Both the position numbers and the translations under genes were made by a program. From assembly GCA_026936325.1 (NCBI GenBank), contig JAPTHN010000088.1, forward strand, positions 806,001 through 870,000: a stretch of 64,000 nt of DNA, written 5' to 3'. The stretch is from Platynereis dumerilii (Eukaryota; Annelida; Polychaeta; Phyllodocida; Nereididae). Positions 22,473-34,383 of this stretch are shown here, piece after piece (positions within the stretch are counted from its first letter, which is position 1; each line of letters begins with the position of its first letter). Under the pieces are notes generated by a model. It was not told the origin of the DNA, did no database searches, and saw nothing but the letters and a program-made list of their open reading frames with translations.

Positions 22473-22660
22473 GAGATGCCTACCCAGGAGCCTGGAGTAG
22501 GGATTGCGATCTTGCAGGATGTGTCCGTGTCTACTCAGGAGCCTGAAATAGACAGGTGTCGACGAAGGTGGCGCCTGGCCTTGGCCGGCTTTGGTGATCT
22601 TGAAGCAGGGAGGGGATGGTTCTTGCGATCAATCCCAGGAGGCTAAAGTACGTACTTTAG
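22473..22660 (+). repeat. Hairpin minisatellite, right part
   Basis: Continuation of 19750-19960. Units at 22480 (arms CCTACC and GAGTAGG) and about 22530 (TCTACT and AAATAGA), then a decayed one near 22630. A lone unit recurs at 26484. Confidence 0.75.
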
Positions 22661-23519
22661 TATGCTGCTGTCATCCTGGAAAGGGAAATGTTAAGCAGCA
22701 GTAAAATTCTTTAAAATCTTGGTTCACCTAGTAAATAAGAAGTAAATGGATGCGCCAAGCCTCAGGTGAGGTCGGTCACTAAAGTAATAAGGCGGGTACT
22801 GGATGAATATTGAAAGCTTTGCTGGTGTGAGTGTGAGTGAATGTTACTGAAGGCAGTCACGCTGTGGTCCACCTTGTGGATGCGTGATATTGGCTATTAA
22901 GATGTTCCCACTTTGGAAAGTGAGCTGGACTGTGAGATGAGAGACAGGTTCCCGGCTAAATGTGAGCAACTGATATGATACACAATTGGGGAACTGATAC
23001 ACTAAGATGAAATTTTTGGACTGATACACAAAGATACTGGTCAGAGATGGTCATACATCTACTGAATTGAAGCAAAATAACAAAGCTGAGAAGCAATGGA
23101 TCAGATAAGTGAGAGCAGATGAAGGGCATTGTGGTCAAATCAGATGAAGGTCATTGTGGATTGTTTTTCCAGTGGCAGGATGCTAAACCGGAATCTGAAA
23201 GAATACACTTAGTAAGTTTTGCAGATATATTTGTGAGTGTTGGTTAGGTGCAGCACCTCTGGTGAGTGGTTCTGGATTTGCCTGTTAAAGTGGTGCTGAA
23301 ACAGAGGATGGAAGGTAATCGCTTGAGGTTGGAAGTCAATCGCTTATGTTTTGAAAAAACAAAAAGTCTTTAGAAATCCTGGTCAGAGATGGGAGATGTA
23401 CTGGGTCGAGTTATCCTGGATAAGGTGAAAAGTGCATTGGTTTAGTTTAGTGATAATTTGAGGAAGAATATCAAAGGGTGGCAAACTGGTAAATGGTACT
23501 GCACTGAAGATGGAAAATT
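22661..23519. other. Intergenic DNA with scattered short repeats
   Basis: No supported coding region. Some GGTGAG and CAGATGAAGG words repeat, without a clear period. Confidence 0.4.
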
Positions 23520-24726
23520 AATGTTGCTATGATCTGACGAGTGACAATCTGAGTGACGGAATGTTAATTATAATTTAATGAATTACAGCAAAAATGTTCG
23601 TCATAATCTGACGAGTGACAAGATGTTTGTCGTAATCAGGTCTTCTTCTTTTGAATGGCCTGTGGTTCCTTTGGCTACACTGTAGGTGCACTTGCAATCT
23701 GATGAGTGACAGAATGTTTATAATAATGCAACGAGTGACAAAATGTTATTATCTGATGAGTGACAACTGGTAATAATAATCTGACAAGTGACGTCCTTGT
23801 GTTCTCTTATGATTGTCCAGGTTTGCCTTTGGATAGGTGCAGGTGCCTGTATGGGGGTAACAAGGGAATTTTTGATGAAATATTGATTAGTGAATGTGTG
23901 ATGAAATATTGATTTAACAAGTAACCTTGAGAAATTGATAATGATACGAAGCTGGAAATGAAGCCGGAAATGTACACTGATGAAAGCGTGGCCACTCATT
24001 GATGAAGTAATTGGTCAAGAAATAACAAATAAACTTAAAAATAATTGATTAGCAAATGTTCCCGATAAGGTCGGGAGTGGTAAGGGTTGACGACTGGCTT
24101 GAAGTATACTTGTATGTTTGTTCAAAAATCTGAAAGCGGAAACGTACGTACATTGAAGAAAGCTGGAACATGTGTTGATGAAGTTGTTGAACAAGTATGT
24201 TGATGAAGTTGTTGAACAATGAAGTTGTTGAACAAGTATTGGCAAATAAACCTTGAAAAGTCCTTATGCAAACTGAAAGTGAAACGGAGGTAAACATGGA
24301 GAAGGGGGAAACTGAGGAGGAAAGGTACATTGACTAAATTGAGCTTGGAAAGGGACATTGATTAAATTGAGGGTAGATATGTAAGAATTTATTGCAATAA
24401 ATTGTTATTGACATGGAAAGGGAGGGAGTAAAAGAAACATTTGACGAGCAGCAAAGTGTTAGTGAAAATCTAACGAGTAACAAGCAGGAAAATGTTGATA
24501 AAAATATTACGAGTAACAAAATGTTCGTCAAAAGCTGACGAGTAGCAAAATGTTGTAAATCGGACGAGTAGCAAAATGTTCATAATGGTGTTACGAGTAA
24601 CAAAATGTTCGTAATAATCTTACGAGTAACAAAATGTTCGTCAAAATCTGACGAGTAACAGAACGTTCGTAAAAATCTTACGAGTAACAAAATGTTCATC
24701 AAAATGTGACAAGTAGCAAACAGTTC

Positions 24727-24764
<38 letters not shown>

Positions 24765-25640
24765 GAGTAACAGCATGTTTGTCAAAATGCGACGAGTAGG
24801 AAAATGTTCATAATAATGTTATGAGTAACAAATGTTAAATTGAGCGTAGATATGTAAGAAATTGTTGCAATAAATTGTTATTGACATGGTAAGGGAGGGA
24901 GTAAAAGAAAAATTTGACGAGTAGCAAAATGTTGGTAAAAGTCTTAGGAGTAACAAAATGGTCATCAAAATGTGACGAGTAGCAAAGTGTTAGTGAAAAT
25001 CTAACGAGTAACAAGCAGGAAAATGTTGATAAAAATCTTACGAGTAACAAAATGTTCGTCAAAAGCTGACGAGTAGCAAAATGTCGTAAATCGGATGAGT
25101 AGCAAAATGTTCATAATAATCTTACGAGTAACAAAATGTTCGTCAAAATCTGACGAGTTACAGAACGGTCATAAAAATCTTACAAGTACAAAGATGTGTT
25201 CGTCAAAATATGACGAGTAGCACAATGTTCATCAAAAAATCTGACGAGTAGGAAAGATGTGTTCGTCAAAATCTGACGAGTAGCACAATGTTCGTCAAAA
25301 ATCTGACGAGTAACAAAGATGTGTTCATCAAAATCTGACGAGTAGCAAAGATGTGTTCGTCAAAATCTGACGAGTAGCACAATGTTCATCAAAAAATCTG
25401 ATGAGTAGGAAAGATGTGTTCGTCAAAATCTGACGAGTAGCACAATGTTCGTCAAAAATCTGACGAGTAGCAAAGATGTATTCGTCAAAATCTGACGAGT
25501 AGCACAATTTTTTTTCAAAAATCTGATGAGTAGGAAAGATGTGTTCGTCAAAATCTGACGAGTAGCACAATGTTCGTCAAAAAAAATCACAATGTTCGTC
25601 AAAAATCTGACAAGTGATCGTCAAAATCTGACGAGTAGCA
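23520..25640 (+). repeat. Irregular satellite of GACGAGTARCAAAATGTTCG-type units
   Basis: Dozens of units, mostly 25-35 bp, carry a short inverted repeat CGTCAAAATCTGACG followed by AGTAGCAAAATGTT or AGTAACAAAATGTT. The variants CTTACGAG and CTGACGAG often alternate. A longer block beginning near 24364 (GTAGATATGTAAGAA) recurs near 24837, a higher-order repeat of about 470 bp. A run of 30 A lies at 24729-24758. Minus-strand frames stay open through the array only because the unit lacks stops there. Confidence 0.9.
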
Positions 25641-27000
25641 CTGTTTAATGGTGGTGAATCTCTGAACTGAAACAAATAATTTGGGAACGTGACACTGGGT
25701 GAAGAACAGATGGAATGGGATGTGAGAAGTTGAGGAACTGTTGCGGAACTGCTCTGCGTGGATGAGAAGTTAGTTCTGAGTAGATGACAACTTTGTTTCC
25801 AAATTGCTGGGGAGTATGTTAATTAGACACACGAGTGGTAAAAGTACAATGACTGGCGTAGGACCATGATTGAAAATGGACTCGGTTGAGGAACGTGGGC
25901 ATTAGTGATCTCGGATGAATGATATTTGATACTGAAGAATGCTGGAAAGTTGAAGTCAGATTAAGTGGGGGCATGAAGAACGCTGGAAAGTAGAAGTCGT
26001 ATTAAGTTGGGACGTGGTACCCTTGAGTTGGGGAGTAATAAATGTTCCTCATAATGATGTAGTAACATGTTCCCCTTTTTCTGAGGAGTAATAAATACTC
26101 CTAAGGGGGGGGGGGCCCGGAAAACTGGAAAAATCAAAATTTTTAAATGCAGTTCACCTTCATTAGAAAAGTTCTGGAAAGCAGGATTCTGGAAAGTAGG
26201 ATTGATTAGGTAAGGGGACAAAATTTGAGGCATTTATCCTGTAAGATAGTGATCGGGAGCGGTCAAGATGATCGACTTGGGATAAATTTGAGCCACTTGA
26301 TACATTTGAAACATTGACAGGATCAATGGTGGTGACAGTGGGAAAAACTATTTAGGTGTTCTGATGAGGCTGAGGAGTACTGAGAAACATTTGGACGGTG
26401 TTGTGCGGAATACTGTGGGTTCTAATGCATATAGATGGAAGGGCGATGCTGTTGAATGCAGGCGGATCTCTTTAATGTCCCTACCCAGGAGCCTGAAGTA
26501 GGATATTGCATTGTGGACAGCTCTTCGCAGGGTAGATGAACGTTAAGTTTATTTTGTGTGAAGCGGTGCTGAAAATTAATTGATATTTTGTGAATGGGGA
26601 AGTGAAAGCTGGAAAATGGAAATTGCATTAAAATTCCGGAGGTAAATGTGAGCTGGAAAAATGGAAAGTGCATTAATGTTTTCCGGAGGTAAATGTGACG
26701 GCAGTGTGGCAGACATTGATTTGTGGTATCCTGCGAATTGGGTTGGCTTTCCTTTCGGAGTAAATTAGATGATTCTAGGAGGTGCCTGGAGCTGATGTTG
26801 TCAATCCGAAAGTAGGTTCTACAGGGTGGCTGGGTGATACCTCAGGGCGCTTGATTTTGTGTGGCACATGATATTTCATTAGCCTTCATAGACAGGGTGA
26901 TTTCATGATCGTATTAATTCGTATAACATCAATGGAATTACAAATTAACTTCAATTATTACTGTGACCAGGTGAAACACATGTGTGGGACTGGGTAATGG
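25641..27000. repeat. Repeat-rich spacer with short local duplications
   Basis: Includes a pair of about 45-bp units at 25930-26020 (GCTGGAAAGTTGAAG / GCTGGAAAGTAGAAG), a pair at 26600-26700 (TTCCGGAGGTAAATGTGA twice), one hairpin-minisatellite unit at 26484 and a run of G near 26105. No gene seen. Confidence 0.6.
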
Positions 27001-27390
27001 AATGCGGATGCCACCTGTTGGTAACAATGTCCACCTGTTGGTGAGAGAGGGAAGCCATTTGCATTATTAAGGCTAGTAACATGCAAGAAGTAGAATCATG
27101 GTAACATGAAAGAAGTAGAATCTTGGTAACATGCAATAAGTAGAATCTTGGTAACATGCAAGAAGTAGAATCAAGGATTCATGGATGATGAATCAATCTA
27201 GTGCAAATTCTGGATGCCACCTGTTGGTTAGGCCTACAATGTCCCCCTGGTGGTGGGAAAGGGAAGTCATTTACATTATTAAGGCTAATAACATGCATGA
27301 AGGAGAATCCAGGATTCAAGGTTAACATGCATGAAGGAGAATCAGGATTCAAGGTTGATGAATCAGTCTGGTCCAAAATCTGGTACTTGG
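27001..27390 (+). repeat. Duplicated block with about 29-bp sub-repeats
   Basis: GATGCCACCTGTTGG followed by CATTATTAAGGCTA occurs twice (from about 27008 and 27212). After the first come four units with GGTAACATGCAAGAAGTAGA; after the second, two with AACATGCATGAAGGAGAATC. No gene seen. Confidence 0.75.
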
Positions 27391-27640
27391 GAAAACAGCA
27401 TGCCAAGTCAACAATGGAGCAGTGTGCAAAGGGGTGATACATATATGGTGCAGTGTGCAAAAAATGGGCTGGGTGCCACTGGCACCCCATGTCTGATCTA
27501 AAAGTCCTAAAATATGGAAGAATACTCACTTCATGGCTCCATGGATGTTGTCTGCTGTCGTCCTGTGGTGCTACACCATCACACCAACACCACCTCAGGC
27601 ATCAAGTTAAGGTAAACCCAGGGAAGCAAAGAAAACAAAC

Positions 27641-27786
27641 TCTGCTGTAAAGATGATGCCTTCTCTGGTGGTGTTGTTTTGAAACTGAAGGGTCACATGA
27701 CCAGTCACATAACTCCCAGGTTCAACACAAGAGGTCTCTGCACAAAAATTAGGCTGGTGTCAACAGTGCTGCCACCAACCTTAGTT
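27641..27786 (+). repeat. 146-bp direct repeat, copy 2
   Basis: Reads identical to 18952-19097. It closes the repeat-rich district that starts there. Confidence 0.9.
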
Positions 27787-27801
27787 ATTATATAACTATT
27801 A

Positions 27802-27978
27802 CAGATGATTTCATATTTGTAGACATAAGGACTGAACGTGATTTTTTTTTCTGGGACATGTGTTCAATAGGGAAAAGTGACATCAAAAAAATTATGACAT
27901 CACTTTTCCCAATACGACAACATTTCCTAGAAAAAAAATCACATTCAGTCCTTTAGTCTACAAATATGAAATCATCTG
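27802..27978. mobile_element. MITE, 177 bp, TA target
   Basis: Inverted ends CAGATGATTTCATATTTGTA and its complement, TA on both sides, with AGGACTGAA / TTCAGTCCT inside. Almost the whole element is palindromic. Confidence 0.9.
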
Positions 27979-27980
27979 TA

Positions 27981-28555
27981 AAGCAATATTGTCATCCAAC
28001 ATAAAAGTTTCTTTGAAAAAACATCACATTTATCTTATTCTGTAAAATTTTTAGTAATCGCCATCATAAGCCCAACATATGAAGGCCAATTCCTTTTAAA
28101 ATGTAAGGAAATAGTTTTTCATGCTGTGAAAAATCTTTGTTTTGCATACCGATGAAGCGCTGTAGGGCTCACATTAAGTAATTTTATAATAGTCACGATT
28201 GGCACTGAGGCATAGCATAAAAAATTTGCAAATGTCAATATCGGGAGGTTTTCACTGTTCATGTCGTCATATAGCAATGGCTTCTGGCATGCACTAGCGG
28301 TAACCGCTCAATGTACATGCCATGAAGTCCTGACAGATGCAGAGAAACATTAACACAATTGAGCAGTCATCAATTGAGTAAAATGCTTATCAGCTCAACA
28401 GATAGGGTGGCTCCTATTGCTAGCCTAAGGATTTGTATTGTTTATTCATTTGGTTTATTCTGTATTTTCTATTATCCCATAATTTTGTTTAGGTAGGGAC
28501 CTAGGGCTTGTATTATTTCAGCTCTTTTATCTGACATAATCAATTAAAATTTTTG
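27981..28555. other. Intergenic DNA, no gene seen
   Basis: AT-rich, no recognised domain, repeat end or RNA gene. Confidence 0.4.
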
Positions 28556-28559
28556 GGTT

Positions 28560-29720
28560 TGATCAAGATTATTATAGTTAGGTATTAGTCTCATCACTTT
28601 GTACAAGAGCTCTGTTCTTGGGGCAGTATTATAATTGCACATTAAGAAGCTCAGTGTGCAGTTCATCACTTGTGTCACATTTGTCACATTTTCTCTGCTC
28701 TACAGGAGTTTTAGGTATATGATGTCTGCCTGTTTCATTTTTTAGGTTGTGGGAGCTTACTCTAAATCCAGCTATTTTGCTGTATGTTTTTTAGAGAGAT
28801 TGAGATTTAGGTAGGGTTCTAAACAGTAGCTGTTCTTAAAAAGTTTATATGTGCGAAGTTTTGGAAATTTATGGGAATCATTTATTTTACTGAGAATTTG
28901 AGTTTGTTCTTTAGCATACAGTTGGAATTTTACTTCCTTTATTAAAGAGTCAGGTTCAATGGATGCCCAATTTGTAATGTCAGCATCACTCACTACTTTT
29001 CCTATTTTGCTCTACCAGTTTTCTTGACCGGTACTGTGAAGCTTTTCCTGTATAGATAGGCATTTATTTAGAATATCATGACTTGGGATACTTCTTACTC
29101 AGGCCCAGTAGTTTACAGTTGCTAATTTCTGTCTTAATATTAGAGGGAATCTACCTGTCTCTGCATACACGGCAGGTGTTGGCGTTTGTCTTCTAACACT
29201 AAGGATGTGCTTAAGGTAGCCAATCTGTATTTTCTCAGTTTTAAATATTTCAGTTTTACTAGACCAAAACATGCTGTTATGTTCTAGGATTGGAAGGACA
29301 TAACTATCAGACATTTTGATACCCAAAGATGGCGGTATATATGTGGTTTCATGCGCCCATGTAGGGCAAATACAGCCTTTTGCGCTTGGGTGGCAATGTA
29401 AACTGGTATTTGTTTATGAATGTTTTTGTGTGCACTAATGAATGGTGTGACCCCAGTATTTTTAAAAAATTGTCAAGATTGTCGATGTTCTGTTTATTAT
29501 CGATGTTCTGTTTATTATAAACAAAATTATTTTTACTTTTGGTGCTGATTTGCATTACTTTATTTTTTGCTGTATTTACAATTAAGTGCCATTTTGTACA
29601 GAATTTATGCAGCGAGTCAATGCTGTTCTGCAGTATGATTTTGCATAAAATCAGCGGCCCTATCACCTTTAACAACTGGACCACCCTTCTCTTTCAGGTG
29701 AAGAACTTGTTTTCTCTGGG
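28560..29720 (-). mobile_element. LINE fragment, 3' part of reverse transcriptase ORF, broken
   Basis: On the minus strand, pieces in order are LQNSIDSLHKFCTKWHLIVN (reverse-transcriptase region after the catalytic box, near 29640), KRKRLYLPYMGA, GIKMSDSYVLPILEHNSMFW (near 29320), IGYLKHILSVRRQTPTPAVY, and a C-terminal GRHHIPKTPVEQRKC..C with a downstream His (near 28725-28650), the cysteine-rich tail seen in some LINE proteins. Several frame changes separate them. Catalytic and endonuclease parts are missing. Clade is uncertain. Confidence 0.75.
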
Positions 29721-30907
29721 TTTATGGTTGTCCCAGTCTAAAGTTGTATAATTTTCATTCCACCAGATGGCATAAAATGCACTGTATTTGATTTCACCAG
29801 TTTCCACCAGGGACTGGCCTGAGTTGTTTACTTTAGGGAATGTAGGCCAACACCAGATAGCTCAAGCCAACACACATTGCTGTCACTGCAGCAGTTGTTA
29901 ACATGGAGGACATAAAATCCCATCCAGAGCTGAGGGACAGGGAATTCAAAATTGAAAATTCAATTAGAAAATTGCTAAGGGGCGGGGAATTCAAGTAATA
30001 TGTCCAAGGGACAGCGTGACGCAAAACCCCATCCAGTGCCTCACTTTTGAAAATGGCCTATAAAAAGTTCTTTAAAAGTTCCTACAAAGAGAACGTATAT
30101 AATTATACTTTTTTAATTTCTCGGATAAGTTGAATCTAAAAGTGACCCAATGCTACAGAGTGACAGTACAGACAAGTTAGGGAAGAGAAAACTCTGTTTT
30201 GGTCCTTTGAGTAAACCAACAATTATTTGCCATTTAAAAAAAATAGGTTTATTTTGGTAGTAGCTTTTACTTTATTACAATTTTTCCATAATTTGTAGTT
30301 GGTTATAAATAATTTAATTAAGAAAATGTGTTGAATTGACAGTAATTAAGGCGTTGAAAGATGCCCACCCCTTTCCAATGTGGCTGGATCCGCCCCTGGC
30401 TTTTGCATCTTTTAACACGAGGGGGCGCCTATGTACAGTAGACTGCCTCAGGGGAGCTGAGCTGGCAGAGCTGTATTGATTCAGCTCAGTGCACTGTGTA
30501 TAGGCCAAGTCGTGCAGCAGTTCTATCATTATAAGAACACAAGGTGAGCTCTATTTACGGTACTTATAGGTCTAGATATATATATGCTGTCATGCTGAGT
30601 CTATATTCTATGAATGCAGTTGGTCTATACACTGTGTACAAGTACTGTCTTTACCAGAGCAGTGTTTACTTTTATGCAGCTGTACAGATATGCTACAGAT
30701 CTTTGCCCTGCAGTGTTTACAACATGGTCTGCGCGGCAGCAAACCCTCGGCATTCAGGTGCTGAGCTGCACTGCTGTCTCTGGGGCGGAGGTGAGGGGGG
30801 GGGGGTAGGCCTAGTAGCATGTCTTAAAGCTAGTGAGTTCGCCAATTCTTTGTAAAATTCAACGGGCAGTTATAAATCATAAACTGATAGACAGTACAGG
30901 CAGTATA
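29721..30907. other. Intergenic DNA, no gene seen
   Basis: Short open frames on both strands without domains. A CCCATCCAG-containing stretch recurs near 29920 and 30030. G-rich tracts near 30780. Confidence 0.4.
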
Positions 30908-31936
30908 GGGGAGACCGGGGCTATAGTTGTCACAGGGGCAAGTTGTCACAATGTTTATTACTCAGCTATGTGTAGCAGCTGCATGGCAAATAAATCAATT
31001 TTGATATTTTTTGACTTGGAGAATATTTTTGTGATGATATCACAAAAATGTTTAGTCTGTCATGTGCTATGTGAAGATGTCTGAAAATGACAGTTCAAAC
31101 TCATTTTTTTCACCATTTTCAAATTTTTCGATGTCTTCCAATTTGAGACAATATTTTGGGAGATTAAGGCGTTGATTCATGATGGCATTAATCCATAGTC
31201 TCCTTGAACATTCTGTCTGTTTTTTCTAAGTGGAAACAGAATATATATTTATATTCTCTTTTGATTACCGAGATATCGGATTGACTTCATGATCGTGACG
31301 AGGATAGGCCGGGGCTAGTTGTCACAGGGGCAAGTTGTCACAATGCTTGTAATTTGGCTATAGGTGGCAGCAGTTCTGTCGTTGTTAAATAAATTTCAAG
31401 ACCTGTTTGTTTGCTAAGCTTTTTGTATGATGTGGTTGAAAGAAAGTATAATCTGTCATGTGATATGTAGACTTCTTAAAAATGACTTTTTCAACAGAAC
31501 TTTTTAAATCATTTCATTGTCCTTCAATTTGAGAAGCAATTATCTGGTAGAAATAAGCCCTGATTTATGATGGCATTCATCCAAAGTCTTCGCAAGATGT
31601 GCATTTTTGTTTTTCAAAAGGAATCCGATGTATTACAAGCTTGGATTATTTTAAGAAAATCTGTCCAGAGATGTTAGATAGGCCATATGAGTGTGACAAC
31701 TTGCCCCGGGCTCGGGGCAAGTTGTCACATTTTCACAAAAATGACTTTGAGTTACAACATGACCTATAGGGAAACACATGGTTGATAAATCAGGATGAAA
31801 GCTGAATAAAAACTTTCTCAAGACTTACAAAAATGTTACAGGGCTGGAAGTTTCTAGACAACCTGAACCTAGAGACCTCTCAGATACAGTCAAACTTGAA
31901 GTAAAAAAAATTGTGACAACTAGCCCCGGTCTCCCC
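30908..31936. mobile_element. TIR element, 1029 bp, TA target
   Basis: Ends GGGGAGACCGGGGCTATAGT and the complement of ACTAGCCCCGGTCTCCCC, with TA on both sides. The interior is two diverged head-to-tail units of about 380 bp, each starting with GGGGCAAGTTGTCACAATG, and a third inverted GTGACAACTTGCCCC block near 31690. No coding capacity. Confidence 0.88.
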
Positions 31937-32540
31937 TACACTTCCAAGCAAAAGAATTGCATGTTTTCTATAATTAAGTGGATTCAATGATTTGTGAGCC
32001 TTAAAATTACTCAGGGATGACCATTTAATAATCAGGGGCACATGGTGGCTTCAAACTTTCCTTAGCAAGAAATTATTTATTTCGCATGGTAACGGCGGCA
32101 GTAATTATTTAAGTCCCAGAATATTCAGTTCAAAATTAAGCAACGTCTTAATTGTTATATAGCCCAACCTGAAATTATTTATTTCAATATTGCCCAAAAA
32201 GGAATTTATTTATTTCCCAAGAAATGAGCAAAAATTAATTATTTAAAAAAACTCCAAGCTCCCCCCCCCTTCAGATATTAAATGATCCCCTTAGGCCATA
32301 CAACAATGGTTGACTTTTAAACAAAAGAAGGGTTTTTCACGGCATCTAACTTCATTTTGTGTCCTGAGAAAAAAAGCTATTTAGAAAACATTGATTTTGT
32401 TCGAATTTCAATTTGAAGTTCTATCCCCAACCTATATTAGCAGTATCACACCGAGCCTGCACTATTATTTGCCCATGAGATATTGCAGCTCTAAAATTAT
32501 GTGCCAATTAATTAACTTACCCCGGGCAGGTTGGCAGTGG
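31937..32540. other. Intergenic DNA, no gene seen
   Basis: No supported gene; several AATTATTTATTT words and a C run near 32265. Confidence 0.4.
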
Positions 32541-32559
32541 TGGACAGGTTTGAGGAGTA

Positions 32560-33320
32560 TATAATTTCTTTCTGCGATTCTGCAGTTCTGCAGCAGCTCT
32601 GCAGCAATTCTGTAGCTCTGCAGGAGTTCTGCAGGTAGCTGCAGTTTCACTAATTCTGCAGTTTCTCAAACAATTCTGCAGGAAGCTAAAGAATTTTACA
32701 GTTCTGCAGCTCCCTGTAGGACATGTGAGCCTCTGTTGCTTCCTCCGGCTTGTTGCAATGCATCTGCAAGTTCAGAGCTCTTTGACAAGAGCCTTGCCGC
32801 TACCAAGTAGACGTTGGTTTTGGGGGTCGGGTCGACGGGGTCAGGGTTTGGTAGTCCTCTGTCACTGCAGCATTTCTGAAAAGTTTCTGCAGCAAAATCT
32901 GTAATTATGTAGGAGTTATGCACCTTGGGAGGTTTTACGCACTTCTTCAGCTAGCTGCCGAATTCTGAAGTTTCCCAAAAAATCTGCTGGAAGCTACAGA
33001 ATTCTGCAGTTCTGCAGCTCCCTGCAGGATTTCTGACCTCTGTTAATTCTTCCAGTTTTCTACAACCCCAGACCCCCAAACCCCATCCCCCAACCTCTAC
33101 CCGTTGCAATAAGCTGGAGGAAGTAACGGAGGTTCAGAAATCTTGCAGGGAGCTGCAGATCTGTAGCCTCCTGCAGAGTTTTTCCGGAAATTGCAGAATT
33201 CTGCAGATAGCGGTAGAAGTGCATAAACCTCCTAAGCTGCATAATTCCTACAGAATTACACATTTTGCTGCAGAATCGATGCAGTGACAGAAGACTACCA
33301 ATTCTGTAGGTATTGCAGAA
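32560..33320. repeat. CTGCAG-rich inverted repeat, about 0.75 kb
   Basis: Packed with TTCTGCAG and CTGCAGCTCCCTGCAGG words. The stretch about 32850-33058 is the approximate reverse complement of about 33100-33305 (GGTAGTCCTCTGTCACTGCA against TGCAGTGACAGAAGACTACC); the turn is C-rich, near 33062-33100. Probably a foldback element; exact ends not found. Confidence 0.75.
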
Positions 33321-33692
33321 TGTGCAGGTGCAGTCCTGAAGAATTTTAAATGCACTGACACGTTTCATATATGTGACACAAGGAAGTTTAAAAGCAACGT
33401 GTCCTGACACTTTTCACACATGTTCTATACGCAAAAATTAAAAAAAAATTACAGTATGCACATTCTAAAGTACCATAAGGCCTGCCCTGTATGCTCTATA
33501 ATCCTAAATTATTAATTGTCTCTTGGGTTAGTCACAAAATCTAAAAAAATCACTAAACCTTGCTATATACACAGGAAAAGTTTAAAATTATACAGTCCCT
33601 ACAACATACAATACCATTTAATTAAATTATTCAATGACTTGTTTGTTTGACTTTTAAAAGTTACATTCATTTAACACTGTGTGCCAACCTAC

Positions 33693-33819
33693 CTCAATGC
33701 CCACGCCAACAAGCCCCAGCCTGTCATTTTCTGCGGATTTTTAATTTCTTGGAAAGCGGCTTTTGCAAACGCAAAGACAAACGCAAGCCATGATTTGATA
33801 GGACTAAGTGTTGCTAAAC
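33693..33819 (-). CDS. Candidate orphan internal exon, minus strand
   Basis: On the minus strand a TTCATTTTTTAG acceptor opens a 127-bp frame reading LATLSPIKSWLAFVFAFAKA and ending at a strong GAG/GTAGGT donor (phase 1 in, phase 2 out). The peptide is hydrophobic in the middle, then basic. I do not recognise it and no partner exon was found in the window. It could be chance. Confidence 0.25.
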
Positions 33820-33964
33820 CTAAAAAATGAAGATGGTTATAAACATTTGACATTTGACATTTGCAAAATAACATTTATAAGTAGTAATTTCTACATACAT
33901 GTATGTATGATATGCAATTTACAGGACCAAGACTGTTATGTTAATTCAGTCTTTTCCTTTGCAG

Positions 33965-34086
33965 AAGAAGCTGAGTCGAAGGAGGAATATTCGAGCAGTT
34001 TGACAATTTCACATGAGTTCATTCTGGATTACTTCAAGCAGACCTCTCTTCAGCGAATGTTGCGATCGATGGGATCACAAAAGTAA
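33965..34086 (+). CDS. Candidate orphan exon upstream of zinc-finger gene 1
   Basis: Follows a CTTTTCCTTTGCAG acceptor and stays open to a TAA at 34084, encoding EEAESKEEYSSSLTISHEFI and about 20 more residues. As a last exon it would end some unrecognised gene. A weak GTAACT donor at 34083 would join in frame to the AG at 34378-34379, five bases before the ATG of zinc-finger gene 1, so it might instead be an alternative N-terminus. Transcripts would decide. Confidence 0.3.
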
Positions 34087-34383
34087 CTTTTTTGGCTTGT
34101 GCTGAAATAACTAACACCTCATGGAAAGTAAACGACGGCAGAGTGCAACCTGAAAATGGTGGAATTATCAGTTTGAGTTAGATGGAGTTAAGAGCGTGTG
34201 CATTTATTCTCCCGCTGGCAAAGTCACCTGAGTGCTGGCACAGCGCTTCGCTCAAGCGCTAGTGGGACCTTGACATTGTGAAGATGCAGCTCGGAAGTTA
34301 TTTAGGGATTTTTGACATGTCGAAGAGTGCATGCTAGGACGGGATTTACATTCTCGTAGAGACCTGGGTGTACTTGTAGAACG

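Noticed and set aside
25328-25570. Minus-strand frame with repeated CYSSDFDE and CATRQI
   Set aside because: It is a translation of the satellite unit, open in more than one frame.
23520-25640. CRISPR-like spacing of repeats
   Set aside because: Unit lengths vary, there are no unique spacers, and everything else is animal nuclear DNA.
18952-27786. LTR retroelement with 146-bp terminal repeats
   Set aside because: No TG...CA ends, no primer site and no gag or pol sequence in between; only the direct repeats support it.
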